DNA from: Piliocolobus tephrosceles | Taxonomy: Eukaryota; Chordata; Mammalia; Primates; Cercopithecidae | Direction: 5' to 3' | Length of the DNA: 64,000 nucleotides | Assembly: GCF_002776525.5 (NCBI RefSeq) | Contig: NC_045437.1 | Coordinates: forward strand, 137,902,944-137,966,943 | Part shown: piece after piece, positions 46,301 through 58,457 of the stretch | Numbering within the stretch: position 1 is the stretch's first letter | How the letters are laid out: each line of letters opens with the position of its first letter | Notes under the pieces: model-generated | The model's database searches: none | The model's input: only the letters and a program-made list of their open reading frames with translations | Told to the model about the DNA's origin: nothing | Translations under genes and position numbers: made by a program

Positions 46301-47109
46301 AGCATAAAAATTTGAAGACATTAAAATGGCAATGATATACTATATATCTATTAGAATGGGTAATTAAAAAATAATAATACCAAGTGCTGACAAGGATTTG
46401 GGACAACAGGAACTGTTATTCCTTGCTAGTGGGAATGCAGAATGGTACAGTCACTTGAGAAAACAGTTTGTCATTTTCTTCCAAAGCCAAATATAGTCAC
46501 AATGCTGAGGTTTTCCCAACTGACGTGAAAACTTATGTCCACACAAATGCCTGCACATGGGTGTTTAGGACAGCTTTCTTCATAACTGTCAATAAATGGA
46601 AGCAGCCAAGACATCCTTCAATAGGTGAATGGTTAAACAAACCAGGATATTTGTACAGTACTGCATTATGATCCAAAGTCTAAAATAAAAACTAATGAGT
46701 TCATACTTACATAAATAAATGACTGAGTAAATAATTGAGGGAGAAGAAACAAATCCTCCATGCAGAAGAATTCCAAATAGTCTATGTCCATCCTCAAGGG
46801 GTGGAAGCATAACTTCCTACTCCTTAAGTGTGGGCTGTACATAGTGACTTCCATCCAGGGAACACAGTAGGGAAAGTGTGAAAAAGCAAAACTGTATGTT
46901 ACAGAAATCTAACCAAAACCTCATGTTGATAGTATGTGCTAATATGATATGATGCAAATGGCACTTCATCTCTGTGGTCCTCTTCCCAGAGAATCCCATC
47001 ACCCTAGTATAACTATCAGAAAAATACCAACCATATTTCAGTATGGATCATTCTATAAAACCTGACTGGTATTCTTCAAAACTTTCAAAGTCATCACAAA
47101 CAAAGTCTG

Positions 47110-47401
47110 GACTGGGCGCAGTGGCTCATGCCTGTAATCCCAGCATTTTGGGAGGCCAAGGTGGGCAGATCACTTGAGGTCAGGAGTTCAAGACCAGCCT
47201 GGACAACATGGTGAAACCCCCATCTCTACTAAAAATACAAAAATTAGCCGGGTGTGGTAGCGGGCGCCTGTAATCCCAGCTACTTGGGAGGCCGAGGCAG
47301 GAGAATCGCTTGAACCTGGGAGGCAGAGGTTGCAGTGAACCGAGATCATGCCATTGCACTCCAACCTGGGCAACAAGAGCAAAACTCTGCCTCGAAAAAA
47401 G
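47110..47401 (+). mobile_element. AluS
   Basis: Full-length sense Alu (ACTGGGCGCAGTGG to a short A tail), with AAAGTCTG at 47102-47109 and 47402-47409 as target duplication. Confidence 0.93.
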
Positions 47402-47476
47402 AAAGTCTGAGAAACTGTCATAGTGCCGAGGAGCCTAAGGAGGCATAACCCCCAACTGTGGTATTCTGGATGTGAT

Positions 47477-48237
47477 CCTAAAAATAGAACTACCATAAGA
47501 TTCAGCAATCTCACTGCTGGGCAGATATCCAAGAGAAAGGATATCAGTATAGAGAAGAGATATCTGCACTCCCATGTGTATTGCAGCACCATTCACAGTG
47601 GCCAAGACATAGAATTCACCTAAGTGTCCATCAACAGATGACTCAATAAAGAAAATGATGTATATATAATATATATACACACACATATACAATGATATAT
47701 ATATACACATACACACACATATACACACACAATGAAATACTATTCAGTCATAAAAAGAATAAAATCCTGTCATTTACAGCAACATGGATGGAACTGGAGG
47801 ACATTATATTCAGTGAAATAAGCCAGGCAAAGGCAAACATTCCATGTTCACACTTATAAGAGGAAGCTAAAGATATGTAACTCATAGAGGTGGAGAGTAG
47901 AATGGTGGTTACCAGAGCCTGGAAAGGGGAGAGGGTACAGGAGATGAACAGAAGCTGGTCAAAGGGGAACAAAATTACAGTTAGATAGAAGGATTAAGTT
48001 CTAGCATTGGATAGCGCAGTAGGGAAATTATAGTTAACAGTAATTTATCGTATATTTCAAAATAGCTAGAAGAGAAGAATTGTAATGTTTCTAACACAGT
48101 AGAATGATAAATATTTGTGGTGATAGATATCTTAATTATCCTGATTTGATCATTGCAAATTGTATGCACGTACCACTATCACGTGTACCCCCAAAATATG
48201 TATAATTGTTTCAAAAAAATTAAATATATTTTAACAA
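47477..48237 (+). mobile_element. L1MA/L1PB-like 3' end
   Basis: Sense ORF2 C-terminal sequence (CTGCTGGGCAGATATCC, GTGTCCATCAACAGATG) and 3' UTR (GAATGGTGGTTACCAGAGCC, GTACCCCCAAAATATGTA). It contains a (TA)n/(CA)n tract at 47658-47731. It is inserted in the L1ME 3' UTR. Confidence 0.75.
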
Positions 48238-48450
48238 AGAAAAAGGGCATTAGGTAAAAACTGAAGAAATCTGGATAAAGTATGGACTTTAATAATAATG
48301 TATCAATATTAGTTCATTAGTTGTAAAAAAACAAGTACCATATTCATAGATGTTAATGATACGGAAACTGTGTAGGGTGGGATATGGGACTTCCTTGTAC
48401 TATCTTCTCAACTTTTCTGTTAAAATAGTTTTTAAACTCTTTTAAAAAGA

Positions 48451-49135
48451 GTCAAAATGTCTGGGGAACAGTAAAGAGTTGGGCTGGAACAAGAACTGTG
48501 TATAGTGGAATGGTGGGAAATCAGTTGGTGGGAGGGTCATATCATAGAAGGCATTAGGTGACAGACAGTGGAGGTTGACTACACAAAACCACATTTATAA
48601 CCCTTTTCTTTACCCAGCTTCTCCCTAGAGCTGGAAAAATGAAAAACTTCTCTCTCCTTGAGGGATGAATAAATTGCACAGTTATAATAGAAAATGTCTT
48701 AGGAAAAGCCATCTGGGAAAGTTCTTGTTTTCCTGAAAAATGGGTTAAATGTCACTATTGTTGCCACTTCCACTTTCTATGCCTCAAATATTTACATGCT
48801 GCCTGGTTGTACAGCCATGGTCTTATGGCCATAAAGCTATAAGGGAACATGCTAAGGATAGTGAGAGTAAACATAGAAAGAGGTTCTGTCTTTGATACAT
48901 CTTTGCACCTGCTGGGTCAAGACTGCTTCCCTCTGAGCATCTTGTTGTATGACCTAATTAAGCATCTTTATTGCTTAAACTTCTGCTCATAAAGCATTTT
49001 GTTGGTTAAATCAGAAAGTATCCCTAATGGAATAATTTCTGAAGACCGGGTTAAAGAGATAGGATTTCATTTACTAGACAGTGGGAAGCTCATCTGGACA
49101 CTCCATTTATTCACTCCTTCATTTGTCTCTTGTCA
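48451..49135. other. Unassigned sequence
   Basis: Nothing recognised. Confidence 0.5.
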
Positions 49136-49139
49136 TTGA

Positions 49140-49780
49140 AGCATTTAAGTTTTCCAGTTTGACCAATGTAATAACAGTCTGCTATGTGCCAGTCACAGTT
49201 CTAGGTTTTAGGGATATACTGGGGAACTAAGCAATGTCTCTGTTCTCATCAAACTTACATAGTTTGGGGAGACAGATACATTAACCCATTAAGTGCTTTT
49301 AAATGCTAAGAAGAAAAATGAGGCTGGGTGAGAAAAAAGTGATGAGTGTGATTTAGAGCAAATTCATATTTGACAAGAAGCCTAAATAAAATGAGGATGA
49401 ACACCATGTGTATACTAGGGGAAATGTCTCCACATGGGGAAACAGCAAGGGCAAAAGCCTTAACGTGCTTGAGCCATTATTATGTTTGAAGAACAGCAAA
49501 GGGATAGTGGGGCAGATCAGAGTGAGGTAAGATGACAGGTGGCAGAAAATCACGTCAAACAAAAAAATAGAGCCAGGTCACAGACGGACTGTAGGTCATG
49601 GGAGGGCTTTGGCTTTTACTCTGAATGAGATACAAACCCACGAGAGGCTTTCTGAAAAAGAACTAAAATGATCTGACCTTTTAACAAAAATGGATAAGGG
49701 GATGTCAGTTAGGGTTATTGCCATTGCAATAGTCCAGGCAAAAGTGGTCATGGTAATTTCAAGAGGAGTGACATAGTAGA
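49140..49780 (+). repeat. Ancient mammalian repeat, family unresolved
   Basis: Phrases TGCTATGTGCCAGTCACAGTTC, GGGAGACAGATACATTAA, GGGCTTTGGCTTTTACTCTGAATGAGAT and GCAATAGTCCAGGC recur across mammalian genomes and belong to an old interspersed repeat (L2- or MER-like). I cannot name it with confidence. Confidence 0.5.
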
Positions 49781-50925
49781 AATAGTAGCTGTCAGGTAAA
49801 ATCTAGAAAATTGCTTTTGTATATATTTCATCTCGTAAACTAAATTGCAAGGTCAGAATGAACAAGGAACATATCTTAAGCTTTCTTCACATCTTTCTTT
49901 GTCCTGGCACATCATGTATGCTCATTAAATACAGATTGAATAAAGGAAGACAATGTTTAAAGGAAAGCAATTTTTTAACGGGAAAAAAATCTAGGAGGAG
50001 GAAGAAGTGGAGCTTGGCTTGGAGGATGGTCAGGATAGCAGATGTAGGGATTGTCAGGACCTCTTCTTCCTTTGGAGCCCATCTGGCCAAGCATTCAGAA
50101 ATAGCCCCTGCACTTAGAGCCCAGCTCAGCCACATTTGACTCTGTATTTTTCACAAAGCTGTGCCTAAAGGGGTGGGTACTAGCTGAAAGGCTAAGTGAA
50201 AACAGCTTGGGAAAATCTTAGTTGAGAAGTGTCAGCAGATACAATCCCCCAGCACTTAGTGATTCACAATTGCTTTAAAATATGGCTGAGAAAATGTATG
50301 ATCAAGTTCCCTTAAGTGTGATTTGTGAGGATTATTTGGGGGCAATCAACATGTTGTTCTGCAGGGCTTCCTTCTCAGGCACAATTCCTATTTTGTTTGA
50401 TGAGAGTTTTTGTTTGTTTGTTTGTTTTTTTGAAGACCCTTGGACATGAACTGTTATTATGTGGATAACTGGATAATCAGCAGAACCTGCTCATCCCTAT
50501 AATGCAAGCAACTGAAACCAACAGCCACAGCAGCTAAGATAAAATCATAGCTTTACTATGGAGCCCATTAACTGGGTAGAAACTACATCCTGGGGTCATA
50601 AATAGTTATTAGCCAGTGAATGATAATGATAGTCAAATCACTGCATTTACATCTGATGAATAGGGATAAGCCTTCTTTGGTTTGCAGCTCTCAGATAATT
50701 TAGTGCTTTAATATTCTGGGCAGTAGAATTTCCAAAGTTAAAAAGTTAGATATCCTCACACCTATCTTGAAGAGAAATAGTGAATAAAGTCAGTAAAGTA
50801 TTATGTAAGTTTTCCTGGACTATTCCACTTTACCTTCATATGTGTGTCATCTTTATATTCTTAAGTTGCTTATATCGTATCCGAGGCAGAATTGAGACTA
50901 GAACCAAGTTGCCTGACCACTCAGC
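49781..50925. other. Unassigned sequence
   Basis: Contains a short (GTTT)n at about 50409-50430. The 93-codon frame at 49858-50139 has no recognisable similarity. Confidence 0.5.
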
Positions 50926-50929
50926 TGTG

Positions 50930-51020
50930 GAACTCTATATGCATAATTTAGCACTTCTAAGGTTCAGTTTCTTCACCTGTTAGCTGAGGGGATTGAGCTA
51001 GCTCAACTTCAAGCTCTCGA
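50930..51020 (+). repeat. MIR-like fragment
   Basis: GGTTCAGTTTCTTCACCTG with following GAGGGGATTGAGCTAG resembles the MIR core. Confidence 0.5.
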
Positions 51021-51370
51021 ATGGATCTTCTATGCTATGCCACCAAGGCTTTATTCTGAATGACAGAAACATATCAAAGTGTAGCCTTCTTGTGTTCTCT
51101 CTTGTGCCATTTTGTGAATCTGATGTATTGTCCTATTTTTCTTAATGGCTTCTGCATTGAGAAATTTAACATACTTGTTTAATCTAGCAATGACGCTTCT
51201 CCTCCAGTGGTAGACACAAATTAACCCACGATATATTGCTTGTGGTTGATTTAATATTCAAAAATATGTATTTTAAGCTAGCTTTCCATTTTGTTTAATG
51301 AGGGACTTCTGCTTTCATTGGAGCTACTTGGACTAGGATATGGCATTTGCTCAGGTAAGCTCCCTAAGTA

Positions 51371-53115
51371 CAGGCAAACCTTGCCTTAATTGCACTTTGT
51401 TTCATTGGGCTTTATGGATAAGGCATTTTTCACAAATTGAAGTTTTGTGACAACCTTGCTTTGAACAAGTTTACTGGTGCCAGTTTTTCCACCAGCGTAT
51501 GCTCACTTTGTGTCTCTGTGTCATATTTTGGTAATTCTCACAACATTTTAAATTATATCTGTTATGGTGACCTGTGATCAGTGATCTTTAATGTTAATCA
51601 TTGTTTTGGGACACTACAAACTGTGACTATAGAAGACAATAAACTGGGTGTTCTAACCGCTCTATAGGTTGGCCTTTCCCCAATCTCTCTCTCTCCCTTC
51701 TCCTCGGGCCTCCCTATTCCCTGAGACAAGAGTATCGAAGTCAGGCCAATTAACCACGCCACAATGGCCTCTAAGTGTTTAAGTGAAAGGGAAAGTCACA
51801 TGTCACTCACTTTAAATCCAAAGCTAAAAATGATTAAGCTTAATGAAGAGGGCATGTCAAAAGCTGAGACAGGCCACAGCTTGGCCTCTTGTGCCAAACA
51901 GCCAAGTTGTTAATACAAAGGAAAAGTTATTGAAGAAAATTAAAAGTGCTACTCCAGTGAACACACAAATGATAACAAAGTGAACAGCCTTGTTGCTAAC
52001 ATGGAGAAAGTTTGAGTGGTCTGTGTAGAAGATCAAACCAGCCACAACATTCCCTTAAGCTAAAGCCTAATCCGAAGAAAGGACCTAACTCTGACCAATT
52101 CTGTAAAGACTGAGAGAGGTGAAGAAGCTGCAGAAGAAGAATTGGAACCTAGCAGAGATGAGTTTGTGAGATTTTATAAAAGAAGCCATCTCCAGAACTG
52201 AAAAGCACACTGTGAAACAGCAAGTGCTCCTGTAGAAGCTGCAGCAAGTTCCCTGGAAGATCTAGCTAAAATAATAGATGAAGGTGGTTACATGAAACAA
52301 CAGATTTTACATGGTGAGGAAACATCCTTCTATTGGAAGAAGATGCCATCTAGGACTTTCATAACTATAGAGGAGAAGTCAACGCCTGGCTTCAAATGAC
52401 AGGCTGAATCTCTTGTAAAGGCAAATGCAGCTGGTTACTTGAAGTTGAGGCCGATGCTCCTTTAGCATCCAAAAAATCCTAAGATCCTTAAAAATTATAC
52501 TAAATCTGCTGAGTGCAGTGGTTCAGCACTTTGGGAGGCCGAGGTGGGCAAATCGCAAAGTCAGGAATTCAAGACCAGCCTGGCCAACATGGTGAAACCC
52601 TGTCTCTACCAAAAATACAAAAATTAGCCAGGTGTGGTGGCACATGCCTGTGATCCCAGCTACTCGGGAGCTGGGGCAGGAGGATGGCTTGAACCCAGGA
52701 GGCAGAGGTTGCAATGAGCCAAGATTGTGCCACTGCACTCAAGCCTGGGCGACAGAGCAAGACTCCTTCTCAGTTGGGGGAAAAAAGAATTATAATAAAT
52801 CTACTCTGCTTGTGCTCTAGAAATAAAGCCTCCATGACAGCACATTCGTTTAGAGCATGGTTTACTGAATATTTTAAGCTCATTGTTGAGAACTGCTAAA
52901 AAAAATTCCTTTCAAAATATTACTGATCATTGACAATGCACCTAGTTACCCAAGAGCTTTAATGGAAATTTACAAGGAGAGGAAGTATAGTGTAAGCATA
53001 ACTTTTATATGCACTGGGAAACAAACAAAAAAAATTGTATGACATACTTTATTGCAATATTCACTCTGTTGCCGTGGTCTGGAACCAAACCCACCATATG
53101 TCTAAGGTGTGACTG
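51371..53115 (+). mobile_element. Tigger1 DNA transposon (pogo-type), decayed
   Basis: TA-flanked ends: CAGGCAAACCTTGCCTTAATTGC on the left, and on the right GTGGTCTGGAACCAAACCC running to GTGTGACTG, the inverted Tigger terminus. The interior carries remnants of the transposase, a pogo/CENP-B-like protein that cuts and pastes the element. The N-terminal part near 51830-51960 includes KLKMIKLNEEGMSKAE. The catalytic segment near 52840-52970 includes FTEYFKLIVENC and a DNAPSYPRAL block holding one of the acidic catalytic residues. Many stops, a large internal deletion after the catalytic segment, and an Alu at 52508 break it. Confidence 0.88.
52508..52787 (+). mobile_element. Alu (AluS-like) inside Tigger1
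   Basis: Sense Alu missing CCTGTAATCCC-type bases after GCAGTGGTTCA. Target duplication AATTATACTAAATCT (52493-52507) versus AATTATAATAAATCT (52788-52802). Confidence 0.95.
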
Positions 53116-53117
53116 TA

Positions 53118-53731
53118 TAAAAAATAAAATGTGATCCACAAATATCATTGAATGGTACAAGTATTTAGAAGTCTTATGGTTTAGAAATTTCTAAAAACAT
53201 TAGAGAAGATTAAAATTATTTTATTAATAGTGAACTTAGAAATTCTCTTCCCTCACCAAGAGTTATTAGCCCAAATACAAACACATGTGCTCTGTACACA
53301 GGCACTATACAATTTGTATTACTGGGGGATAAAGTTTTACCTGCATATCACTATTAACAGGCAGTTAGGTTTCTTTGTCACTGGCTACATGTACAGACCC
53401 ACTAAGTTGCAAATGGCATAAGATACATTGGGAAGAGGACGACAATATGATCATTGCCCTCAACTATCCTGAGGTTTAGTTGAGACTACCAGACTAAATA
53501 ATTAGAAAACAGTGTAACTATATAATCAATACTTGTTTTGAGTTCTGGCAATAAATGCTATGGTGTTTTCTGAGTGGGTAGAAGAGTTAAGGAAGGTTTT
53601 CTTGGCATTGGAAGACCTTGAAGGAGGCATGACTTGGACACGTAACAAGCAAAGCAAAGGAAGGACACCTGAGGGCAAGAAGGCTTTATTTTCAAGTTTA
53701 TTCTTGCACCTCTGTAAAGAAATGTCTCATT
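53118..53731. repeat. Mostly unassigned; ancient repeat-like piece at about 53440-53690
   Basis: The segment ACCAGACTAAATAATTAGAAAACAGTG and AGGAAGGTTTTCTTGG resembles the same old repeat class as 49140-49780. No gene. Confidence 0.4.
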
Positions 53732-53780
53732 AAGAAAACTTATAGCAGAAAAGGCTTTTGACAAAATTCAACAGCCCTTC

Positions 53781-55167
53781 ATGCTAAAAACGCTCAATAA
53801 ATTCGGTATTGATGGAACGTACCTCAAAATAATAAGAGCTATTTATGACAAACCCACAGCCAATATCATACTGAATGGGCAAAAACTGGAAAAATTCCCT
53901 TTGAAAACTGGCACAAGACAGGGATGCCCTCTCACTACTCCTATTCAACATAGTGTTGGAAGTTCTGGCTAGGGCAATCAGGCAAGAGAAAGAAATCAAG
54001 GGTATCCAGTTAGGAAAAGAAGAAGTCAAATTGTCCCTGTTTGCAGATGACATGATTGTATATTTAGAAAACCCCATCATCTCAGCCCAAAATCTCCTTA
54101 AGCTGATAAGCAACTTCAGCAAAGTCTCAGGATACAAAATTAATGTGCAAAAATCACAAGCATTCTTATACACCAGTAACAGACAAACAGAGGGCCAAAT
54201 CATGAATGAACTTCCATTCACAATTGCTTCAGAGAGAATAAAATACCTAGGAATCCAACTTACAAGGGATGTAAAGGACCTCTTCAAGGAGAACTACAAA
54301 CCACTGCTCAGTGAAATAAAAGAGGACACTAACAAATGGAAGAACATACCATGCTCATGGATAGGAAGAATCAATATCGTGAAAATGGCCATACTGCCCA
54401 AAGTTATTTATAGATTCAATGCCATCCCCATCAAGCTACCAATGAGTTTCTTCACAGAATTGGAAAAAACGGCTTTAAAGTTCATATGGAACCAAAAAAG
54501 AGCCCTCATTGCCAAGACAATCCTAAGTCAAAAGAACAAAGCTGGAGGCATCACGCTACCTGACTTCAAACTATACTACAAGGCTACAGTAACCAAAACA
54601 GCATGGTACTGGTACCAAAACAGAGATATAGACCAATGGAACAGAACAGAGCCCTCAGAAATAATACCACACATCTACAGCCATCTGATCTTTGACAAAC
54701 CTGAGAGAAACAAGAAATGGGGAAAGGATTCCCTATTTAACAAATGGTGCTGGGAAAATTGGCTAGCCATAAGTAGAAAGCTGAAACTGGATCCTTTCCT
54801 TACTCCTTATACGAAAATTAATTCAAGATGGATTAGAGACTTAAATGTTAGACCTAATACCATAAAAACCCTAAAAGAAAACCTAGGTGGTACCATTCAG
54901 GACATAGGCATGGGCAAGGACTTCATGTCTAAAACACCAAAAGCAACGGCAGCAAAAGCCAAAATTGACAAATGGGATCTCATTAAACTAAAGAGCTTCT
55001 GCACAGCAAAAGAAACTACCATCAGAGTGAACAGGCAACCTACAGAATGGGAGAAAATTTTTGCAATCTACTCATCTGACAAAGGGCTAATATCCAGAAT
55101 CTACAAAGAACTCAAACAAATTTACAAGAAAAAAACAACCCCATCAAAAAGTGGGCAAAGGATATGA
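53781..55167 (+). pseudogene. L1 ORF2p RT-to-C-terminal segment, 404-codon open stretch
   Basis: The 53781-53972 frame encodes RT palm sequence (NIILNGQKLE, TRQGCPL). A 2-base loss near 53932-53940 shifts into the frame 53953-55167, which encodes the RT catalytic block with FADDMIVYLE (about 54040-54070), thumb, and onward to a frame break at an A-run near 55130. ORF2p copies L1 RNA by target-primed reverse transcription. The endonuclease domain and half the RT are missing because of 5' truncation, so the protein cannot act. Confidence 0.9.
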
Positions 55168-55290
55168 ACAGACATTTCTCAAAAGAAGACATTCATACAG
55201 CCAACAGACACATGAAAAAATGCTCATCATCACTGGCCATCAGAGAAATGCAAATCAAAACCACAGTGATACCATCTCACACCAGTTAGA

Positions 55291-55764
55291 ATGGCAATCA
55301 TTCAAAAGTCAGGAAACCACAGGTGCTGGAGAGGATGTGGAGAAATAGGAACACTTTTACACTGTTGGTGGGATTGTAAACTAGTTCAAACATTATGGAA
55401 AACAGTATGGCAATTCCTCAAGGTTCTAGATCTAGATGTACCATATGACCCAGCCATCCCACTACTGGGTATATACCCAAAGGATTATAAATCATGCTGC
55501 TATAAAGACACATGCACATGTATGTTTATTGTGGCACTATTCACAATAGCAAAGTCTTGGAATCAACCCAAATGTCCATCTGTGACAGACTGGATTAAGA
55601 AAATGTGGCACATATACACCATGGAATATTATGCAGCCATAAAAAAGGATGAGTTTGAGTCCTTTGTAGGGACATGGATGCAGCTGGAAACCATCATTCT
55701 TAGCAAACTATCACAAGAACAGAAAACCAAACACCACATGTTCTCACTTATAGGTGGGAACTGA
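55291..55764 (+). pseudogene. L1 ORF2p C-terminal segment with cysteine motif
   Basis: 157 codons open to the natural ORF2 stop (ending SLIGGN). Contains the CX3CX7HX4C motif (CWRGC...HCWWDC) and the WHIYTMEYYAAIK block. The same C-terminus is open in the antisense copy at 22155-22745. Confidence 0.9.
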
Positions 55765-56061
55765 ACAATGACATCACTTGGACTCAGGAAGGGGAACATC
55801 ACACATCGGGGCCTATCATGGCAGGGGAGGGGGGAGGGATTGCATTGGGAATTATACCTGATATAAATGACGAAATGATGGGTGCTGACGAGTTGATGGG
55901 TGCAGCACACCAACATGGCACAAGTATACATATGTAACAAACCTGCACGTTATGTACAGGTACCCTAGAACTTAAAGTATAATAATAAAGAAATAAAAAA
56001 TAAAAATAAAAATAAATAAAAGTCTAGCTCCAAAAAAAAAAAAAAAAGAAAGAAAACTTAT

Positions 56062-56820
56062 GAAAAGTGTCAATTGTTTTCCCAGTTTACTTCCTACTCT
56101 GCTTTCCAGAATGCAAAGAAACAGGATTAGACTGATGTGTACTTCTCATGACTTATTCAGTTCAAGCCATCACAGTTGCAAGTTCCTTTCAACCACAACG
56201 TCACTCAAAATGCCAAGAGAGGAACACTGAACATTCGCCTTTTGTCTTATCCTCTTCTAAAATTGCTTCTCTGTTTTTTTTTTTTGTTTTTTTTTTTTCT
56301 ACCTAGCCTTCTCCTGCCTCATTCTCCAAGATGTTAGGACCGAAGGGCCTTCTCATGCAACAGAAGGGTTCAGCTCTGCATCACACAAATCAAAGAGACA
56401 CACAGAACACAATAACACTTGTGTCCCTCCAACTTTGTGACATTATCACCTAGGAAGATATTTGGGGGCGGGGGTAGCATAACAGAGGAAGAAATAAGAT
56501 GAAAAGAATAGCATTCTTTTTAATGTAGAAGGATTCTTGTCATTATTACTAACACTTGTTGACTTTTTAACTGACGCATAATTATAACCATATTTCCAGG
56601 GTTACCCTCTATCATCTCCCCAGCCTTGTAAGTAGGTACCTCTTTAGGGCTGATGAAAGCATGGTATGTGAGATTCTCCCAAAGTTATGTAAGGTTTAGG
56701 GGTAGAAGGGAGAAACTACACATGTGGATCAGCCCAATTTCTCTGAAGTTAAGGACGTTTTAGTGGCATAGGTGAAGACAAATTTGCCTCATAGAGTGCT
56801 GCATCCTGGAGACAGGCAAC
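56062..56820. other. Unassigned sequence
   Basis: A poly-T tract lies at 56274-56300. Nothing else recognised. Confidence 0.5.
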
Positions 56821-56829
56821 CTTCGGCAG

Positions 56830-57230
56830 ATTACAGTCACTCTCAGCTTCACTGTGCTTCACAGGGATGTGTCAGTACCCATCTCACAGGATGTCTGTAA
56901 AGACAGCACAGGAAAAGCATTGTGCAGGGCCCTGGCATATAGTACTTCATGAAATGTTAGCTGCTGCTATTACTGATAATTGTGCATGTTTAGCATCTTT
57001 CAAGAAAATGCCAACAACATGGGACTTGGAACCACAAAACCCTGCTTTGAGTTTTAGCTTTGCCAATAACTGCATGGAATTTGGTTAAGCAACTATTTAT
57101 ATGAACTCAATTTTTTAAAATAAAACCTAAAAAATGAAGAATACCTCCTTTTAGCTTTACCTCATAGATTTGTTTAGAACCTCAAACGATGAGCACATGT
57201 GTGCTTTGTAAACCGTGAGTCCTTTCAAAT
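56830..57230 (+). repeat. Two adjacent MIR-like SINEs
   Basis: 56830-56990 ends with GGCCCTGGCATATAGTACTTC and AAATGTTAGCTGCTGCTATTA (MIR 3' side). 57010-57230 starts a second copy with a GGACTTGGAACCACA-type core. Both decayed. Confidence 0.6.
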
Positions 57231-58457
57231 TGTACTTGCTTTATCCTTGACCACACATCTAGCTGAGCCTGGGCCCACACAGCCTTGGCTGCTTTCCCAA
57301 GAGTGTTTCCTATACCTCCTTCCTGGAAGTCTGACGGTGCCCAAAGCCCCAGGAACTTCCTGGTGAAATGACTGATTAAGAGTGCTCAGTGATTTGCTTG
57401 ACCGACTGCATGCAGTATTGCATTTGGAAGGCGTGGAAATCTAATCATATTTTCTGCCTCAAGGGACTGAGCGGCTCCCAATAAGATTTTTTTGAGTGTG
57501 TCTCTGCAGCAGCTGATGGGAGTGATGTGACTGGTGAGACTGAGACAGCCTGGGGCTCAGAGCAGGTAGGAGTGGTCATGTAGGTAGAGGAGAGCACAAC
57601 CAATGGAAGCCCTGGGGAAGGTCCTCACTGTGGCTTTCTAACTGCTTTTCTAGTTTCCAGGGTTGTGTGTTACAACTCTCTGAATGGATACCCATTCTGG
57701 AATGGTCAACAGTCCACCTTGCTGAGATAGAGGAATTTAAATTCATTCCCCACAGTAGAGTTCGGGAAGTCAAAATATACATTTCAGCAGGTAATTGAAT
57801 TCATTCCACAATGTGGTACTTCTTGCCACCTTAGTGAGCCAAGAGCCCATTACCTGCTCCTAGGCGAAGGCAGACGGTTGACAGATGTAAATTTGTCATG
57901 ACTGATTTGCAGCATCAACTGCTCCAGAGTGACAGCAGTCTTCCCTTCATATTAGTTTATGTTTCCAAATGAATTTCCTAACCTTGACCTGAACCCCATG
58001 AATACTTTCAAATCAGTGACTGCCTTCATGTTCAAACTTACAGCACAGGAGAGAATAATTTCTAAGCCCAAAACTTTCTAAAATGCCTGGTTTTAAAGGA
58101 GAGGAGTTGGCTTTCAAAGGCAGTGTCTTATTGTGGGCTGCAATGATGAGTCAGCTCATTTTATGACTAATCCACTTATAACACTGCAAGCGGCCGTGCT
58201 GTTCTGAGTCTCGGCACATTCCTCCTTATTAAATCATGTCACTTAGAGGCCAAGAGCTCTACTGAGGTGTTCAGGGGTGACCATAATGTGGGAAGAGAAG
58301 AGAAAGAAAGGCCAAATAGGGTGGGAAATCTCTGACTTGGACTAACCCCCACCCCGATTGTAATCAGAGCTGCTCAACTTTCATTTGTTCATTGTATTGT
58401 GGCACCTCACAAATACAATGTTTTCTGTAAAAAATGATTCCACTCCAGGGACTGTGA
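57231..58457. other. Unassigned, moderately GC-rich sequence
   Basis: No repeat recognised across 1.2 kb, one of the longest repeat-free stretches. No exon-like frame. A candidate place for conserved noncoding function, not shown. Confidence 0.5.

Larger units (their letters stand above)
46310..48450 (+). mobile_element. Old L1ME 3' end, host to an Alu and an L1MA tail
   Basis: Sense L1: the C-terminal coding end (46310-46680), then a long old-type 3' UTR (TAAGTGTGGGCTGTACATAG at 46824, CTGACTGGTATTCTTCAAAAC at 47062), interrupted at 47110 and 47477. It resumes at 48238 (GGGCATTAGGTAAAAACTG) and ends near 48450. The pieces are colinear with one element. Confidence 0.7.
53744..56049 (+). mobile_element. 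5'-truncated L1PA, Old World monkey-type tail, 2.3 kb
   Basis: Sense L1 from the RT palm region of ORF2 to an A-rich tail with AATAAA-like units. Target duplication AAGAAAACTTAT at 53732-53743 and 56050-56061. Its 3' UTR (55760-55980) contains a G-rich tract (GGGGAGGGGGGAGGG, about 55829-55843) and closely matches the antisense copy at 21903-22740. ORF2 pieces are annotated separately. Confidence 0.95.

Noticed and set aside
57480..57600. Possible splice donor (CAGGTAGGA near 57565) suggesting an exon
   Set aside because: An isolated match; no open upstream frame and no partner acceptor identified.
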